Shown here: positions 1-9,633 of the stretch, in pieces | Position numbering within the stretch: position 1 is the stretch's first letter | How the letters are laid out: each line of letters starts with the position of its first letter | Assembly (NCBI RefSeq): GCF_000014445.1 | Contig: NC_008531.1 | Location: forward strand, 713,001 to 777,000 | Source: Leuconostoc mesenteroides subsp. mesenteroides ATCC 8293 | GTDB taxonomy: Bacteria > Bacillota > Bacilli > Lactobacillales > Lactobacillaceae | Reading direction: 5' to 3' | Length of the DNA stretch: 64,000 nt | Translations under genes and position numbers: made by a program | Notes under the pieces: model-generated | The model's input: the letters and a program-made list of their open reading frames with translations, nothing else | Told to the model about the DNA's origin: nothing | The model's database searches: none

Positions 1-2
1 TA

Positions 3-398
3 ACAGATGAGGGCAAAGATACGGAATATGTGTTGAGTGAAGCACAAAAGGCTTCTATCAAAAAGCTGCGCGATGAAAAGTTTTCACAGTGGGCCTGGAA
101 TTACGGAAAAAGCCCACAGTTTATGTATAACAATCATGCTAAATATGATGGTGGTGCAATTGATGTACAAATCGATGTTAAAAATGGTGATATTACAGAT
201 GTAAACTTTACAGGAGACTTTTTAGGGGTTAGAGATTGGCGTGAAATAAAATCAGAATTAATCGGTATTCCATTTACTCGCGATGCAATTGCCGAAGTAC
301 TTGACAGAAATAAAGATGGTCAATACTTTGGCAGCATCACAAATGATGAGCTTTTAGAAACATTCTTTCAGAAAGATGAGGTAAAAATAAATGGCTGA
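3..398 (+). CDS. lplA: Lipoate-protein ligase, C-terminal part (cut by window edge)
   Basis: The frame is open to the left edge, so only the last ~132 residues are visible and the true start lies outside. The visible part matches the accessory C-terminal domain of lipoate-protein ligases, with a W-x-W-x-YGKSP motif early on and a short alpha/beta tail. The enzyme attaches lipoate to E2 subunits in an ATP-dependent reaction. Its stop overlaps the pdhA start by 8 bases, so it is translated with the PDH genes, whose E2 lipoyl lysine is its natural substrate. A GTG in frame at 30 is not the likely start. Confidence 0.85.
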   Translation, partial: TDEGKDTEYVLSEAQKASIKKLRDEKFSQWAWNYGKSPQFMYNNHAKYDGGAIDVQIDVKNGDITDVNFTGDFLGVRDWREIKSELIGIPFTRDAIAEVLDRNKDGQYFGSITNDELLETFFQKDEVKING

Positions 399-1527
399 CA
401 TAACAGCAACAAATAAGCAAGTACTTGACTTTAATCATCAGCTTACTGCACAAGCAGATAGTTTCCCAACATTAAGTGTATTAGACAATACTGGAAAAAT
501 TGTTGATGATGAAGCTTTCGAGCGTGCTGAGTTATCTAATGAAGACTTAATCAATATTATAAAACGCATGATTTTAAGTCGGCAGTTAGATATTCGTTCA
601 ACAAAACTAGCTAAGCAGGGGCGGTTTGGATTTTTTGCACCAACAGCTGGTCAAGAAGCCTCACAGATGGCCTCCTCTTATGCTTTTAATGATGATGACT
701 GGCTAATGCCGGGTTATCGTGACATCCCCCAAATTGTTGTGAAGGGATGGCCAATTTGGAAAGCGATTTTGTGGTCACGTGGGCATGTTTTAGGTAATGT
801 ATATACTACTGAAGACGACAAACCAGTAAATTCGTGGATGCCACAAATTATCATTGGTGCTCAGTATGTGGAGGCGGCCGGCATTGCGTTAGGGTTGAAG
901 AAACGTGGAAAAAACGCGGTCGTATATGCTTATACAGGTGATGGTGGTACATCACAAGGCGATTTTTATGAGGGCATAAATTTCGCCGGAGCGTATAACG
1001 CTAATGCAGTGTTCTTCGTTCAGAACAATGGTTACGCTATTTCTACACCACGCGCTTTGCAAACAGCAGCACCGCATTTAGCTGCAAAAGGTTGGGCGGC
1101 TGGATTACCAAGTCTGGTAGTGGACGGGAACGATCCAATCGCTGTTTATTTGGCTTCTAAAGAGGCTCGTGCATGGGCGGCAAACGGCAATGGCCCTGTG
1201 CTGATTGAAACGATTACTAATCGTTTGGAGGCTCATTCGACAGCTGGAGATGATCCGCTACGTTACCGAACGAAAGATGATATTGGAGAATGGTGGAAAA
1301 AAGAACCGCTTATTCGCATGCGCAAGTTATTGCAGGGTCAGGGTATTTGGAACGAAGAACAAGAAGACGATTATGTAAAAGAAGTCAATCAACTGATTGA
1401 TGACCAAATTAAGATTGCAGATAGTGTCGAGAAACAAAAAATTTCTAACTTTATTAAAAATACACTCGAAGTCCCAAGTCAAGCAATGAAAGAGCAAATA
1501 GCTAAGTTTGAAAGCGAGGGAAAGTAA
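391..1527 (+). CDS. pdhA: Pyruvate dehydrogenase E1 component, alpha subunit
   Basis: This 378-residue protein is the thiamine-diphosphate-binding alpha chain of the 2-oxo acid dehydrogenase E1. It carries the ThDP motif GDGGTSQG at about residue 183, ending with NN near 213, and the substrate-channel segment [12 protein letters not shown] near 290. With PdhB it decarboxylates pyruvate and passes the acetyl group to the lipoyl arm of PdhC. Length and motifs are normal for Gram-positive PDH. A branched-chain E1 is possible from sequence alone, but the lplA-pdhABCD order favours pyruvate. Confidence 0.93.
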   Translation: MADITATNKQVLDFNHQLTAQADSFPTLSVLDNTGKIVDDEAFERAELSNEDLINIIKRMILSRQLDIRSTKLAKQGRFGFFAPTAGQEASQMASSYAFNDDDWLMPGYRDIPQIVVKGWPIWKAILWSRGHVLGNVYTTEDDKPVNSWMPQIIIGAQYVEAAGIALGLKKRGKNAVVYAYTGDGGTSQGDFYEGINFAGAYNANAVFFVQNNGYAISTPRALQTAAPHLAAKGWAAGLPSLVVDGNDPIAVYLASKEARAWAANGNGPVLIETITNRLEAHSTAGDDPLRYRTKDDIGEWWKKEPLIRMRKLLQGQGIWNEEQEDDYVKEVNQLIDDQIKIADSVEKQKISNFIKNTLEVPSQAMKEQIAKFESEGK

Positions 1528-1528
1528 C

Positions 1529-2509
1529 ATGGCTGTGAAAAGTTATATCGATGCCATCCGTGAAGCGATGGACTTGGCATTGGAAAAAGATGATGATGTG
1601 ATTATCTTTGGTGAAGACGTTGGAAAAAATGGTGGTGTTTTCCGTGCCACTGATGGTCTTCAAGCTAAATACGGCGAAGATCGTGTGTTTAATACGCCTT
1701 TAGCAGAATCAGGTATAGGTGGCATGGCAATTGGTTTGACTACTCAAGATTATCGACCAATTATGGAAATTCAATTCTTTGGCTTTGTGTTTGAAGTAAT
1801 GGATTCGATAGCAGGTCAAATGGCACGAAATCGTTTCCGGTTTAATGGTACGCGTAACATGCCAATTGTTGTCCGTTCACCTTATGGTGGCGGAACTAAA
1901 ACACCAGAAATGCATGCTGATAATTTAGAGGGCATGGTAGCACAAATTCCTGGTATCCGAGTTGTGATGCCGGCAAATCCTGCTGACGCAAAGGGGTTGC
2001 TACTAAGTTCTATTGCGTCCAATGATCCAGTTGTATTTCTAGAAAATTTACATTTGTATAGATCATTGAAAGGTGAAGTGCCGGAAGGATACTACACGAC
2101 ACCATTAGATAAAGCTGCGATTGCACGCGAGGGAGATGATGTATCAATCATTTCGTATGGCGGTGGTGTTCCTGTTGCCTTGAAGGCAGCTGAGGAATTA
2201 TCTAAGAACGGTATTTCAGCTGAGGTGCTAGATCTTCGTACAGTTTCACCATTAGATATTCAATCAATCGGAGAAACCGTTGCTAAAACAGGTCGTGTGG
2301 TTGTTGTGCAAGAAGCGCAGCGAATGGCAGGTATTGGCGCTGCTATTATGAGTGAAATTTCTGAACGATTTATTTTGAGTTTAAAAGCACCTATCGGTCG
2401 AGTAGCTGCACCAGACTCTGTTTATCCATTTGGACAAGCAGAAAACGATTGGATGATTAAGTCTGACGATGTTGTGGCCAAAGTAGTGGAGGTTGTAAAT
2501 TATGACTGA
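1529..2509 (+). CDS. pdhB: Pyruvate dehydrogenase E1 component, beta subunit
   Basis: This is a 326-residue transketolase-like beta chain. It shows the GEDVG motif near residue 30, the pyrimidine-binding domain, and a C-terminal transketolase domain with [12 protein letters not shown] place the start at ATG 1529, two bases after the pdhA stop, because GAGGGAAAG lies just upstream. An upstream TTG at 1508 has no such site. The last 8 bases overlap pdhC, so translation is probably coupled. Confidence 0.93.
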   Translation: MAVKSYIDAIREAMDLALEKDDDVIIFGEDVGKNGGVFRATDGLQAKYGEDRVFNTPLAESGIGGMAIGLTTQDYRPIMEIQFFGFVFEVMDSIAGQMARNRFRFNGTRNMPIVVRSPYGGGTKTPEMHADNLEGMVAQIPGIRVVMPANPADAKGLLLSSIASNDPVVFLENLHLYRSLKGEVPEGYYTTPLDKAAIAREGDDVSIISYGGGVPVALKAAEELSKNGISAEVLDLRTVSPLDIQSIGETVAKTGRVVVVQEAQRMAGIGAAIMSEISERFILSLKAPIGRVAAPDSVYPFGQAENDWMIKSDDVVAKVVEVVNYD

Positions 2510-3797
2510 GATTTTTAAGATGCCAGATATTGGCGAAGGTATGGCGGAGGGAGATATTACTTCTTGGCTGGTTAAAGTTGGTGATACGATAGCGGCTGAT
2601 GATCCAGTCGCAGAAGTACAAAATGATAAATTGATGCAAGAAATTTTGTCTCCGTATGGTGGTAAAGTTACAAAACTTTTTGTTGACGCCGGAACAACAG
2701 TTGAAGTTGGCGATCCATTAATTGAGTTTGATGGAGACGGCAGCAGTGAAAATGACTCTGATAACGGTCATGTAGCGCAACCAAGTACTTCTTCGAACGT
2801 AGTGGAGACAGAGCAAAGCACCCCAAAAAACACAGCTCCGAAGGAAACTAGCACTGTTCAAGTAGCAAACGGTCATGTGCTGGCAATGCCATCAGTACGT
2901 CATTTGGCTCATGAGAAAAATATAGATTTAACACAAGTACCAGCTACTGGTCGCCATGGTCATGTTACATTAGCAGACGTTGAAAATTTCCAGGGATCAG
3001 ACAATTCAGCACCCACTCAAACGCAAACATCAACCACATCTCAAACAGAGTCGTCTGCAGCTGTTCATGAGGAACCAACACCAGCATTACCATTGCGTGA
3101 AGGGCGTCAACCAATGGCACCAGTACGTAAAGCGATAGCTAGAGCGATGGATAGGCAAGCAGCTATTCCAACAGTAACGAATTTTGATTCTGTTGATGTT
3201 AGAAAATTGGTTGGCCACCGTAAGGCGTTTAAGGAAATGGCTCGAGATGACAAAGGCATACGTTTAACATACCTAGCCTATGCTGTTAAAGCGTTGGCAG
3301 CTGTAGCTAAGAAATTCCCAGAATTAAATGCTAGTGTTGACATGAAGGCGCAAGAAATTGTTTATCACGATGATGTTAACATGGGTATCGCTGTGGATGC
3401 GCCAACTGGGTTGTTTGTGCCAGTCATTAAGAATGCAGATCGAAAGTCTATTTTCACAATTGCGCAAGAAATAACTGATCTTGCTGAAGCAGTTCGTGAT
3501 GGATCAATTACACCTGCCCAAATGCAGGGCGGAACAATCACAATTTCTAACCTTGGTTCGGCCCGAGGTACTTGGTTTACACCAATTATTAACGGTAAAG
3601 AAGTAGCAATATTGGGACTAGGTTCGATCTTAAAGGAACCAATTGTCAATGACGATGGAGAGCTAGCCGTGGGCCAAAACATGAAATTATCATTGACCTA
3701 TGATCATCGTTTGATTGATGGTATGCTAGGACAATCGGCCCTTAATTATTTGAAGCAGCTATTGTCTGACCCAGCCTATATGTTGATGGAGGTGTAA
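2502..3797 (+). CDS. pdhC: Pyruvate dehydrogenase E2, dihydrolipoamide acetyltransferase
   Basis: This 431-residue protein has one N-terminal lipoyl domain (about residues 1-77). The predicted lipoylated Lys43 sits in NDKLMQEI rather than the usual TDKA context. A Pro/Thr/Ser-rich linker follows, then a peripheral subunit-binding domain (about 126-162, [13 protein letters not shown]) and a second linker. The catalytic acyltransferase domain carries DHRLIDG with His402 and Asp406. It transfers acetyl groups to CoA and forms the complex core. A single lipoyl domain is common in Firmicutes. Confidence 0.93.
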   Translation: MTEIFKMPDIGEGMAEGDITSWLVKVGDTIAADDPVAEVQNDKLMQEILSPYGGKVTKLFVDAGTTVEVGDPLIEFDGDGSSENDSDNGHVAQPSTSSNVVETEQSTPKNTAPKETSTVQVANGHVLAMPSVRHLAHEKNIDLTQVPATGRHGHVTLADVENFQGSDNSAPTQTQTSTTSQTESSAAVHEEPTPALPLREGRQPMAPVRKAIARAMDRQAAIPTVTNFDSVDVRKLVGHRKAFKEMARDDKGIRLTYLAYAVKALAAVAKKFPELNASVDMKAQEIVYHDDVNMGIAVDAPTGLFVPVIKNADRKSIFTIAQEITDLAEAVRDGSITPAQMQGGTITISNLGSARGTWFTPIINGKEVAILGLGSILKEPIVNDDGELAVGQNMKLSLTYDHRLIDGMLGQSALNYLKQLLSDPAYMLMEV

Positions 3798-3799
3798 TT

Positions 3800-5209
3800 A
3801 TGGTTGTTGGTGCACAAGCACGTGAAATTGATACAGTAGTCATTGGATCTGGTCCTGGTGGTTATGTTGCTGCTATTCGGGCTGCTGAGCTTGGACAAAA
3901 AGTTGTTATTATCGAGCGTGATAATATTGGTGGTGTGTGCTTAAATATTGGTTGTATTCCATCAAAGGCATTAATTAATGTGGGTCATAGATACCGTGAA
4001 GCAACTGAGGAGACTCCGTTTGGATTACTCACTTCTGGAGCCACACTTGACTGGCAACAGACACAAGATTGGAAACAAAATAAGGTGGTACACACGCTAA
4101 CTTCTGGTGTAGAGATGCTATTAAAAAAGCATCATGTTGAAATTGTTAAAGGAGAGGCAGTGTTCAATGACAACGAGACCTTGAATGTTTTACAAGAGGA
4201 TGGTCATGAACTATTGCAGTTTAACAATGCAATAATTGCTACAGGTTCGAGGCCAATTGAAATTCCAACTATTCCGTTTGGTGAACGCATCGTTGATTCT
4301 ACTGGTGCTTTAGGTTTTACTGAAATACCAAAAAGATTAATTATTGTTGGTGGTGGCGTTATTGGATCTGAGATTGGCGGTGCCTATGCTAATTTAGGAG
4401 CGCAAGTAACCATTATTGAGGGTTTGGATCACACACTGAACGGTTTTGATGCGGAAATGACGAAACCAGTATTAGATGATTTTAAAGCTCATGGTGGTAC
4501 GGTTGTGACATCCGCAATGGCTAAGGAAGCAACACAGACTGCTAAGGAAGTGACGTTGACCTACGAGGCAGACGGTAAGGAGCAAAGTATTACGGGCGAT
4601 TATCTCTTAGTAGCTGTGGGACGTCGTGCCAATACAGACGGTTTGGGATTGAACAATACCGATATCAAAGTAGACAGCAAAGGCTTGATTACAACAAGCG
4701 ATACAATGAAAACGAGCGTACCGCATATATATGCCATTGGAGACGTTGTCGCAGGTCCGCAGTTGGCTCATAAAGCTAGTTTTGAAGGAAAAATAGCTGC
4801 TGCAGCCATCGCAGAAGATGCGCAGGCGCGTGATTTACATTATTCACTACCTTCTGTAGCCTATACGCAGTATGAATTAGCAACAACTGGTGAAACGCCT
4901 GAGTCAGTCAAAGTAAATCATTTGGAAGCAAAAATTTCAAAGTTCCCGTTTGCCGGTAATGGTCGAGCCATTTCTATGGATCAAGCTGTTGGTTTTGTAC
5001 GGCTGATTAGTGATAAGAGTAGTAATGCCTTAATTGGCGCACAGATTGTTGGTCCCTCTGCATCAGACCTGATTTCCGAGTTGTCCTTAGCGATTGAAAA
5101 TGGTTTGACAACGAAGGATATTTCATTGACAATACATCCACATCCGACACTCGGTGAAGCAATTATGGATGCAGCTGAGTTAGCCGATGGGCTACCAATC
5201 CATATTTAA
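3800..5209 (+). CDS. pdhD: Dihydrolipoamide dehydrogenase (E3)
   Basis: This 469-residue flavoprotein reoxidises dihydrolipoamide with NAD+. It shows the FAD-binding GSGPGG at residues 16-21, the redox-active pair CLNIGC at 47-52, a central NAD-binding GGGVIGSEIG, and a C-terminal HPHPTLGEA with the catalytic His/Glu. It follows pdhC after 2 bases and closes the PDH operon. I see no strong terminator before the next gene at 5258, so some readthrough is possible. Confidence 0.95.
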   Translation: MVVGAQAREIDTVVIGSGPGGYVAAIRAAELGQKVVIIERDNIGGVCLNIGCIPSKALINVGHRYREATEETPFGLLTSGATLDWQQTQDWKQNKVVHTLTSGVEMLLKKHHVEIVKGEAVFNDNETLNVLQEDGHELLQFNNAIIATGSRPIEIPTIPFGERIVDSTGALGFTEIPKRLIIVGGGVIGSEIGGAYANLGAQVTIIEGLDHTLNGFDAEMTKPVLDDFKAHGGTVVTSAMAKEATQTAKEVTLTYEADGKEQSITGDYLLVAVGRRANTDGLGLNNTDIKVDSKGLITTSDTMKTSVPHIYAIGDVVAGPQLAHKASFEGKIAAAAIAEDAQARDLHYSLPSVAYTQYELATTGETPESVKVNHLEAKISKFPFAGNGRAISMDQAVGFVRLISDKSSNALIGAQIVGPSASDLISELSLAIENGLTTKDISLTIHPHPTLGEAIMDAAELADGLPIHI

Positions 5210-5257
5210 GTACAAAGTTGTGATGAGTTTAAGAATTGAAGATGTTGGGGGTAAACA

Positions 5258-6049
5258 ATGTCAACATTTATAACAAATGATGACGTAAAACTGAATTACA
5301 ATATATACGGCGACGGGCTACCAATTATTTTAGTTGCAGGTTATTCAGGCAATCAGGCTACGTGGGCGGCACAAATAGAACCGCTTAAACAGGCTGGGTT
5401 TCAGGTGATTACTTATGATCGTCGCAATCATGGTGAAAGTCAAACGGTTGATTATGGCATGCGTATGTCAAGACATGGGCAAGATTTAGCCGAGTTGATC
5501 GCAGCGCTTCATCTCAATCAAGTAATTCTTGTAGGACATTCAATGGGTGCAAGTACAATTTGGTCCTATTTGTCGCTGTATGGCGAAGCAGATGTCAAAG
5601 CTATTATTACGGAAGATCAAATTCCCAAGATTTTAAGGGATGAAACTTGGTCTCTGGGGATTTTTAACGCAGATATAACAATGATATGGACGGCGGCAGA
5701 AAAGTTGCCACATACTAAATTAACACATGCTAAAATTTCAAGTGACATCAAACGTAAACTTGCAGCGGCTTATCATCCCTTTAACTTTAAATATAATGAA
5801 CCGTTATTAGTAAACAGTTTTATCGAAGATTGGCGTGACATTGTGAAACGTGAACGCGTACCACATTTATTCTTGGCGGGTAAACATTCTCCGTTATGGC
5901 CAGCTGACCACGTTTATGATTTGAAGGCTATGTCTACATTCGGTGAAGAACACATATTTGAAGAAGCGGGACATATTCCACATATTGAAGAACCAGAAAA
6001 TTTCAATCAAGTGACCATCAACTTTTTAAAACGCATCGATGATTATTAG
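5258..6049 (+). CDS. Alpha/beta hydrolase
   Basis: This 263-residue protein has an alpha/beta-hydrolase fold. The nucleophile elbow GHSMGAS puts the serine near residue 95, DRRNHGES follows strand 4, and the C-terminal AGHIPHIEEPENF supplies the catalytic His. There is no signal peptide, so it is cytoplasmic. The GGGGG-type ribosome site ends about 6 bases before the ATG. The substrate cannot be told from sequence; esterase and peroxidase-like members look alike. It lies 48 bases after pdhD. Confidence 0.85.
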   Translation: MSTFITNDDVKLNYNIYGDGLPIILVAGYSGNQATWAAQIEPLKQAGFQVITYDRRNHGESQTVDYGMRMSRHGQDLAELIAALHLNQVILVGHSMGASTIWSYLSLYGEADVKAIITEDQIPKILRDETWSLGIFNADITMIWTAAEKLPHTKLTHAKISSDIKRKLAAAYHPFNFKYNEPLLVNSFIEDWRDIVKRERVPHLFLAGKHSPLWPADHVYDLKAMSTFGEEHIFEEAGHIPHIEEPENFNQVTINFLKRIDDY

Positions 6050-6112
6050 ACTGATAATAACAGATTATGACATTAATTTGTTTTAATGGTAACATGAGAT
6101 TGTTCGGGTTAC

Positions 6113-6128
6113 GTACTATAAATAGTAC
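6113..6128. repeat. Short perfect inverted repeat
   Basis: GTACTA-TAAA-TAGTAC lies between the hydrolase stop and the next gene. It could be a small RNA hairpin or an operator. A -10-like TATAAT at 6166-6171 follows, about 28 bases before the next start. Confidence 0.35.
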
Positions 6129-6198
6129 TAGCTTGTGCTTTCTTTTTTATGTCTAAAATAAAATTTATAATATCCCTGAAGTTCGTGAGAGAATACTT

Positions 6199-7872
6199 AT
6201 GAAGAAAATAAAATTAAATACACTTTTTAAATGGGCAGTCGCCTTGTTTATTTACAATCTCGTTGCCAAAATAATCATTTATTTTGCTCAAAAAACGTTA
6301 CCGGACTTTTATCGAGTTGATACGAGTAGTTTAGCTTCACTGACCGACTCAACTTCAAAATACTTAGGATCTTTATTGGGAATAATTGCGGTTTATATTG
6401 TCCTTTGGTTTATGTTCGCAGGTATTGTATTATACTTTCTTCGGCGTTCGTGGGGAGAAAAAAGCGAAAAGCGTTTTACTAGGCAGTTGTTGTCTTACAA
6501 ATTACATACTTCAATCGCGGCATTTATTATTTTGATGGTCCCGTTAGTTGAATTTGGTTTAAAAGTGCCATTTGCTCAATATCTTGCATTACCCAAAACT
6601 TTTGTTGATATGGTGAGTGGATTTTGGGCAAATACAATTTTCACAGCGTGTTATCTTGTACTGATTTTATTGTTAATTAAATTCAGACACATTAGTTATT
6701 TTGCGATTTATCAAGATTATTCCTTATTGAACGCTATCAAGATATCTGCAAGAGAAGGCATGGCCTCGGGAATACAGTTATTCTTAAAATCAATAATTCG
6801 TTTGGTGGTAGCAAGTGGCATTGGTTTTGCGTTATTATATTTTTTGCAGCTATTTGCTGATACTTTTTTTGACGTAAATAATAGACGCCTCATTGCTAAT
6901 ATCTTACTTGCCATTACAAGTGGATTAATGTATGTTATTACTGCATATATCTTAAACCTGTATGTCACTCTTTTGACAACCGACCACAAGAAAGATGCTG
7001 AAAAAAAATTGAATGGCTCTTCGGTATTTTTGCAAGGACTCATACTCATAGTCATTGGGGCAGGCAGTACTTTAATTTCCGGTAATTATTTTATATCGCC
7101 AAGAGAAAAATATTTAGTGATTGCACATAAAGGTGTTTCATATCCGAATGCCGTCCCAAACTCGTTAATTGCTTTGAAAAGAACTATTGCTACTCATCCT
7201 GATTACATTGAAATTGACATTCAACCCACAAAAGATGGCGTATATGTTCTGACACACAATACTAAAGTAAAAACAGTCTCGGGGGAAACGCTTGACATAT
7301 CAAAAACAAATTGGTCTACTCTGAAAACCAAAAAAGTTACAGAAGATGGGCATCAATTTTATTTAACTAGCTTTTCGAAATATATTGATTTGGCGAATAA
7401 CAAAAAACAAAAATTATTAGTAGAATTGAAGTTGAATCAAACTATAACAGATGAGCAATTAAAACAATTTGTAGCCAAATATGGCAAGCAAATGAAGGAA
7501 AATAAAAGCGAAATTCAATCAATGAACCAAAACGTTATTAAACGAATATATCAATACACTAGTTTAACTACAGGATTATTATCACCCGTTAAAAATACAG
7601 TTGATGGAAATAAAATTAGTAAATTCTATGCTATGGAATATTCAAAGGTTGATGCACATTTATCCAGCCAAATTAGACAGTATAACAAAGATTTGTATAG
7701 TTGGACAGTTAACGACAAGCTTGATGTTGAAACGGCCTATATGATAGGTGTCAATGGCGTGATTACCGATAAGCCACGAGAGACACGGACGATTTTAGAA
7801 AATATCAGTGAAAAGTTGACTTATCGTAGAGCATTTATTTCTATGATTTTGAATCAGCAAAGTGATATTTAA
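6199..7872 (+). CDS. Membrane-anchored glycerophosphodiester phosphodiesterase
   Basis: The first ~300 of 557 residues form a multi-pass membrane domain of the type fused to glycerophosphodiesterases in lactic acid bacteria. A GDPD catalytic domain follows from about 305 to 545. It keeps the catalytic His310 (AHKGV), the metal-binding pair Glu338/Asp340 (IEIDI), His353 (THN) and a later Glu in VELKL. It probably cleaves glycerophosphodiesters from lipids or lipoteichoic acid at the membrane. The usual HRG and ENT motifs are altered to HKG and a Pro-Asn-Ser segment. Confidence 0.85.
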   Translation: MKKIKLNTLFKWAVALFIYNLVAKIIIYFAQKTLPDFYRVDTSSLASLTDSTSKYLGSLLGIIAVYIVLWFMFAGIVLYFLRRSWGEKSEKRFTRQLLSYKLHTSIAAFIILMVPLVEFGLKVPFAQYLALPKTFVDMVSGFWANTIFTACYLVLILLLIKFRHISYFAIYQDYSLLNAIKISAREGMASGIQLFLKSIIRLVVASGIGFALLYFLQLFADTFFDVNNRRLIANILLAITSGLMYVITAYILNLYVTLLTTDHKKDAEKKLNGSSVFLQGLILIVIGAGSTLISGNYFISPREKYLVIAHKGVSYPNAVPNSLIALKRTIATHPDYIEIDIQPTKDGVYVLTHNTKVKTVSGETLDISKTNWSTLKTKKVTEDGHQFYLTSFSKYIDLANNKKQKLLVELKLNQTITDEQLKQFVAKYGKQMKENKSEIQSMNQNVIKRIYQYTSLTTGLLSPVKNTVDGNKISKFYAMEYSKVDAHLSSQIRQYNKDLYSWTVNDKLDVETAYMIGVNGVITDKPRETRTILENISEKLTYRRAFISMILNQQSDI

Positions 7873-7908
7873 TTCAATCTTTTTGAGTTCGTGCAAAATA
7901 ATTATGTA

Positions 7909-7928
7909 TGCCCGTGAGGGCTTTTTTG
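7909..7928 (+). terminator. Rho-independent terminator after GDPD gene
   Basis: A short GCCC-GTGA-GGGC hairpin is followed by six T on the plus strand. It lies between the convergent GDPD and nuclease genes. Confidence 0.65.
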
Positions 7929-9104
7929 TTAACGTAATGATTTACGATATCCTGCCGCTTGGGCGTCTGCTTCACTATTAAAATAAACAGCGTTGCTACT
8001 GTTCATATAGTAGCCAGCTTGACCAGGAACATGATAAATATGTGATTTTGAATTTCCGATAATTTGTTGACTTTCACCAGTGTATGTTTGTGTTGCTGCA
8101 GATTGATTCTGTGCTGCTTGTGCTTGTGCAGCTGAAGCTGCTGCTGCAGAATTAGCTGCCGCTTGAGATGACGCGGCGGCTGCCTGTGATACACTAGCTT
8201 CACTTGCAGCTTTTTGTGCAGCAGCTATTGAAGATTGTTCTGCTTCGGAACTAGCTTTGGCAGATGACACTGCTTCAGAACTGGCTCTGGCAGATGAAGA
8301 AGCTGCCGCGGAGCTAGCTTCTTCTGCAGCTTCTTTTTGAGCGGCTAAGTCAGCTTTTTTGTGTAATGTATTTTTGGCCGTTCCATCAGCATAATTAATA
8401 ATTGCGTTTGAACTGTCATTATTTAGGTAAACTACTGTTGCACCGTCATTGCCATCTTCTTCACGGTATGATTTAAGACTAATCTTAACTTTCTCTCCAG
8501 AGTTAGAATATCCTATGTAAGATAGGCGAATCTGTCGTGGCAAGAGTTCATTGCCACTATACATTGGTGTAACTTGATAATCTAAACGGCTTGATTTGTG
8601 GTGCTTAAGCCATTTTGTGAGACCTCTTTCATAATAAAGCATAGCTTTTTTGTTACTGGCATTCGATTTTTTAAGTGCGCCAGTATTTAGGTAAGCTGTC
8701 TCTGGAACTAAGTTTTTTGCTTCATCATTTAAACCGCTGAATTGATAGCCAATAAGATGTCCGCGATTGAATAGCCATGACTTACCAATAGATGCGTTGG
8801 CTTTTTTATATTTGAATTTATAATTGTGCCAACCAACAGGATTGTAGTTTAGTTTTGTCGCTTGTTTTGCAGTTGGTTCTTCAGCATAATTGAGCTGAAT
8901 ATGAGCATCAACCGCACGCTTTTGACTATCTTGATCAGCTAGAACAAGTTGTTTTTCGTTTTTGAAACTAAGAGGATGCTGCTCAGCACCACTTAGTTTG
9001 TCCTTTTGATAACTATCAGCAGCAACACCCAAAGCAGGGTATATCGTACTAGTGGCAACCACTAACACTGCACTGATAGTTACTTTTTTTAGTAACTTTA
9101 ACAT
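7929..9104 (-). CDS. Secreted DNA/RNA non-specific endonuclease with Ala/Ser-rich tail
   Basis: I place the start at ATG 9104 because GGGAGAG lies 8-9 bases upstream; a longer frame to 9161 lacks such a site. The 391-residue protein begins with a signal peptide (KKVTISAVLVVATS). A NUC-type nuclease domain follows, with NRGHLIGYQFSG holding the catalytic His (Asn in place of the usual Asp) and a downstream NLVPE segment. After about residue 240 comes a low-complexity Ala/Ser/Gln region, probably coiled or wall-spanning. The conserved C-terminal block (HIYHVPGQAGYYM... EADAQAAGYR) resembles Ada-type metal-binding tails but has no cysteines. It probably digests extracellular DNA. Confidence 0.85.
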   Translation of the reverse strand: MLKLLKKVTISAVLVVATSTIYPALGVAADSYQKDKLSGAEQHPLSFKNEKQLVLADQDSQKRAVDAHIQLNYAEEPTAKQATKLNYNPVGWHNYKFKYKKANASIGKSWLFNRGHLIGYQFSGLNDEAKNLVPETAYLNTGALKKSNASNKKAMLYYERGLTKWLKHHKSSRLDYQVTPMYSGNELLPRQIRLSYIGYSNSGEKVKISLKSYREEDGNDGATVVYLNNDSSNAIINYADGTAKNTLHKKADLAAQKEAAEEASSAAASSSARASSEAVSSAKASSEAEQSSIAAAQKAASEASVSQAAAASSQAAANSAAAASAAQAQAAQNQSAATQTYTGESQQIIGNSKSHIYHVPGQAGYYMNSSNAVYFNSEADAQAAGYRKSLR

Positions 9105-9216
9105 AATAAATTCTCTCCCGAACAGTTTAGCGTGGATATTTGGCACGTATCGAACAATCATTTTTTAGTATTATTAAAAAATAGAAACAAATTTTTTATT
9201 TTTAAGCGTGAGTTAC

Positions 9217-9258
9217 CATACTTTTTTAATTATAATACTTCTAAAGTATGACATGCAA
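9217..9258 (-). promoter_or_regulatory. Candidate promoter of the nuclease gene with flanking dyad
   Basis: On the minus strand TTGCAT (9253-9258) and TATAAT (9229-9234) are 18 bases apart. The inverted repeat CATACTTT (9217-9224) / AAAGTATG (9243-9250) brackets the -10 and may be an operator. The leader would be about 120 bases long. Confidence 0.45.
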
Positions 9259-9320
9259 ATATACTTGTACAGACCAGTTGTTCGATATGTAAACTTAAAA
9301 CATTTATATCATAAAAGGCA

Positions 9321-9348
9321 TTGACGGAACTTGAAATGCTGATATAAT
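9321..9348 (+). promoter_or_regulatory. Strong promoter of the candidate small RNA
   Basis: TTGACG and TATAAT are separated by 16 bases. No open reading frame with a ribosome site follows before the terminator at 9449-9492. Confidence 0.7.
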
Positions 9349-9352
9349 AAAT

Positions 9353-9368
9353 TTGTAAGCGTTTTCTT
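9353..9368 (+). promoter_or_regulatory. cre-like CcpA site at the start of transcription
   Basis: TTGTAAGCGTTTTCTT fits the cre consensus WTGNNARCGNWWWCAW with one mismatch. It begins 5 bases after the -10 hexamer, so CcpA bound here would be expected to repress. Confidence 0.55.
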
Positions 9369-9492
9369 ATGTTGAGGATTCGTTTACACATCAATAATTT
9401 TCTGACAACGAGTCAGATGCTCCTTAAATATGTATGCTGAAATGTGTACAATAAATAAGATGTGGTCACGGAAAACCATATCTTATTTTTTC
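9355..9492 (+). ncRNA. Candidate small regulatory RNA of about 138 nt
   Basis: The stretch lies between a strong promoter (9321-9348) and a strong intrinsic terminator (9449-9492) and contains no plausible coding frame. Visible pairings include TTACACAT (near 9385) with ATGTGTA (near 9441), and an inner CTGAC-AACGA-GTCAG hairpin. The CTCCTT at 9420-9425 is complementary to a Shine-Dalgarno sequence, a feature of RNAs that pair with ribosome-binding sites. I do not recognise it as 6S, SRP RNA, tmRNA or a known riboswitch. Targets are unknown. Confidence 0.5.
9449..9492 (+). terminator. Intrinsic terminator of the candidate small RNA
   Basis: AATAAGATGTGGT pairs with ACCATATCTTATT (one G-U), giving a 13-bp stem with an 8-base loop, followed by a run of T. 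Confidence 0.8.
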
Positions 9493-9633
9493 AATATTTA
9501 TGTTTTTCAAGTTTAATTTATTATGTTTTGATGATATAATTTAAACTGGTTATGACCTACGATAGTTTCGAAAATATCATGATGTAAAATTACCAATTTT
9601 ATTTCAAAGTACTATTGTGGGGCATTACTGTCT
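9493..9633 (+). other. Gene-free leader region before the tRNA
   Basis: A TATAAT at 9535-9540 may be the -10 for the tRNA, but its -35 is weak. TAAAATT-ACC-AATTTTA at 9585-9601 forms a small AT hairpin. I see no coding frame. Confidence 0.35.

Noticed and set aside
9355..9492. 6S RNA, SRP RNA or tmRNA
   Set aside because: Length and conserved cores do not fit: no GGAAG-type SRP loop, no tmRNA tRNA-like ends, no 6S central bubble that I can recognise.
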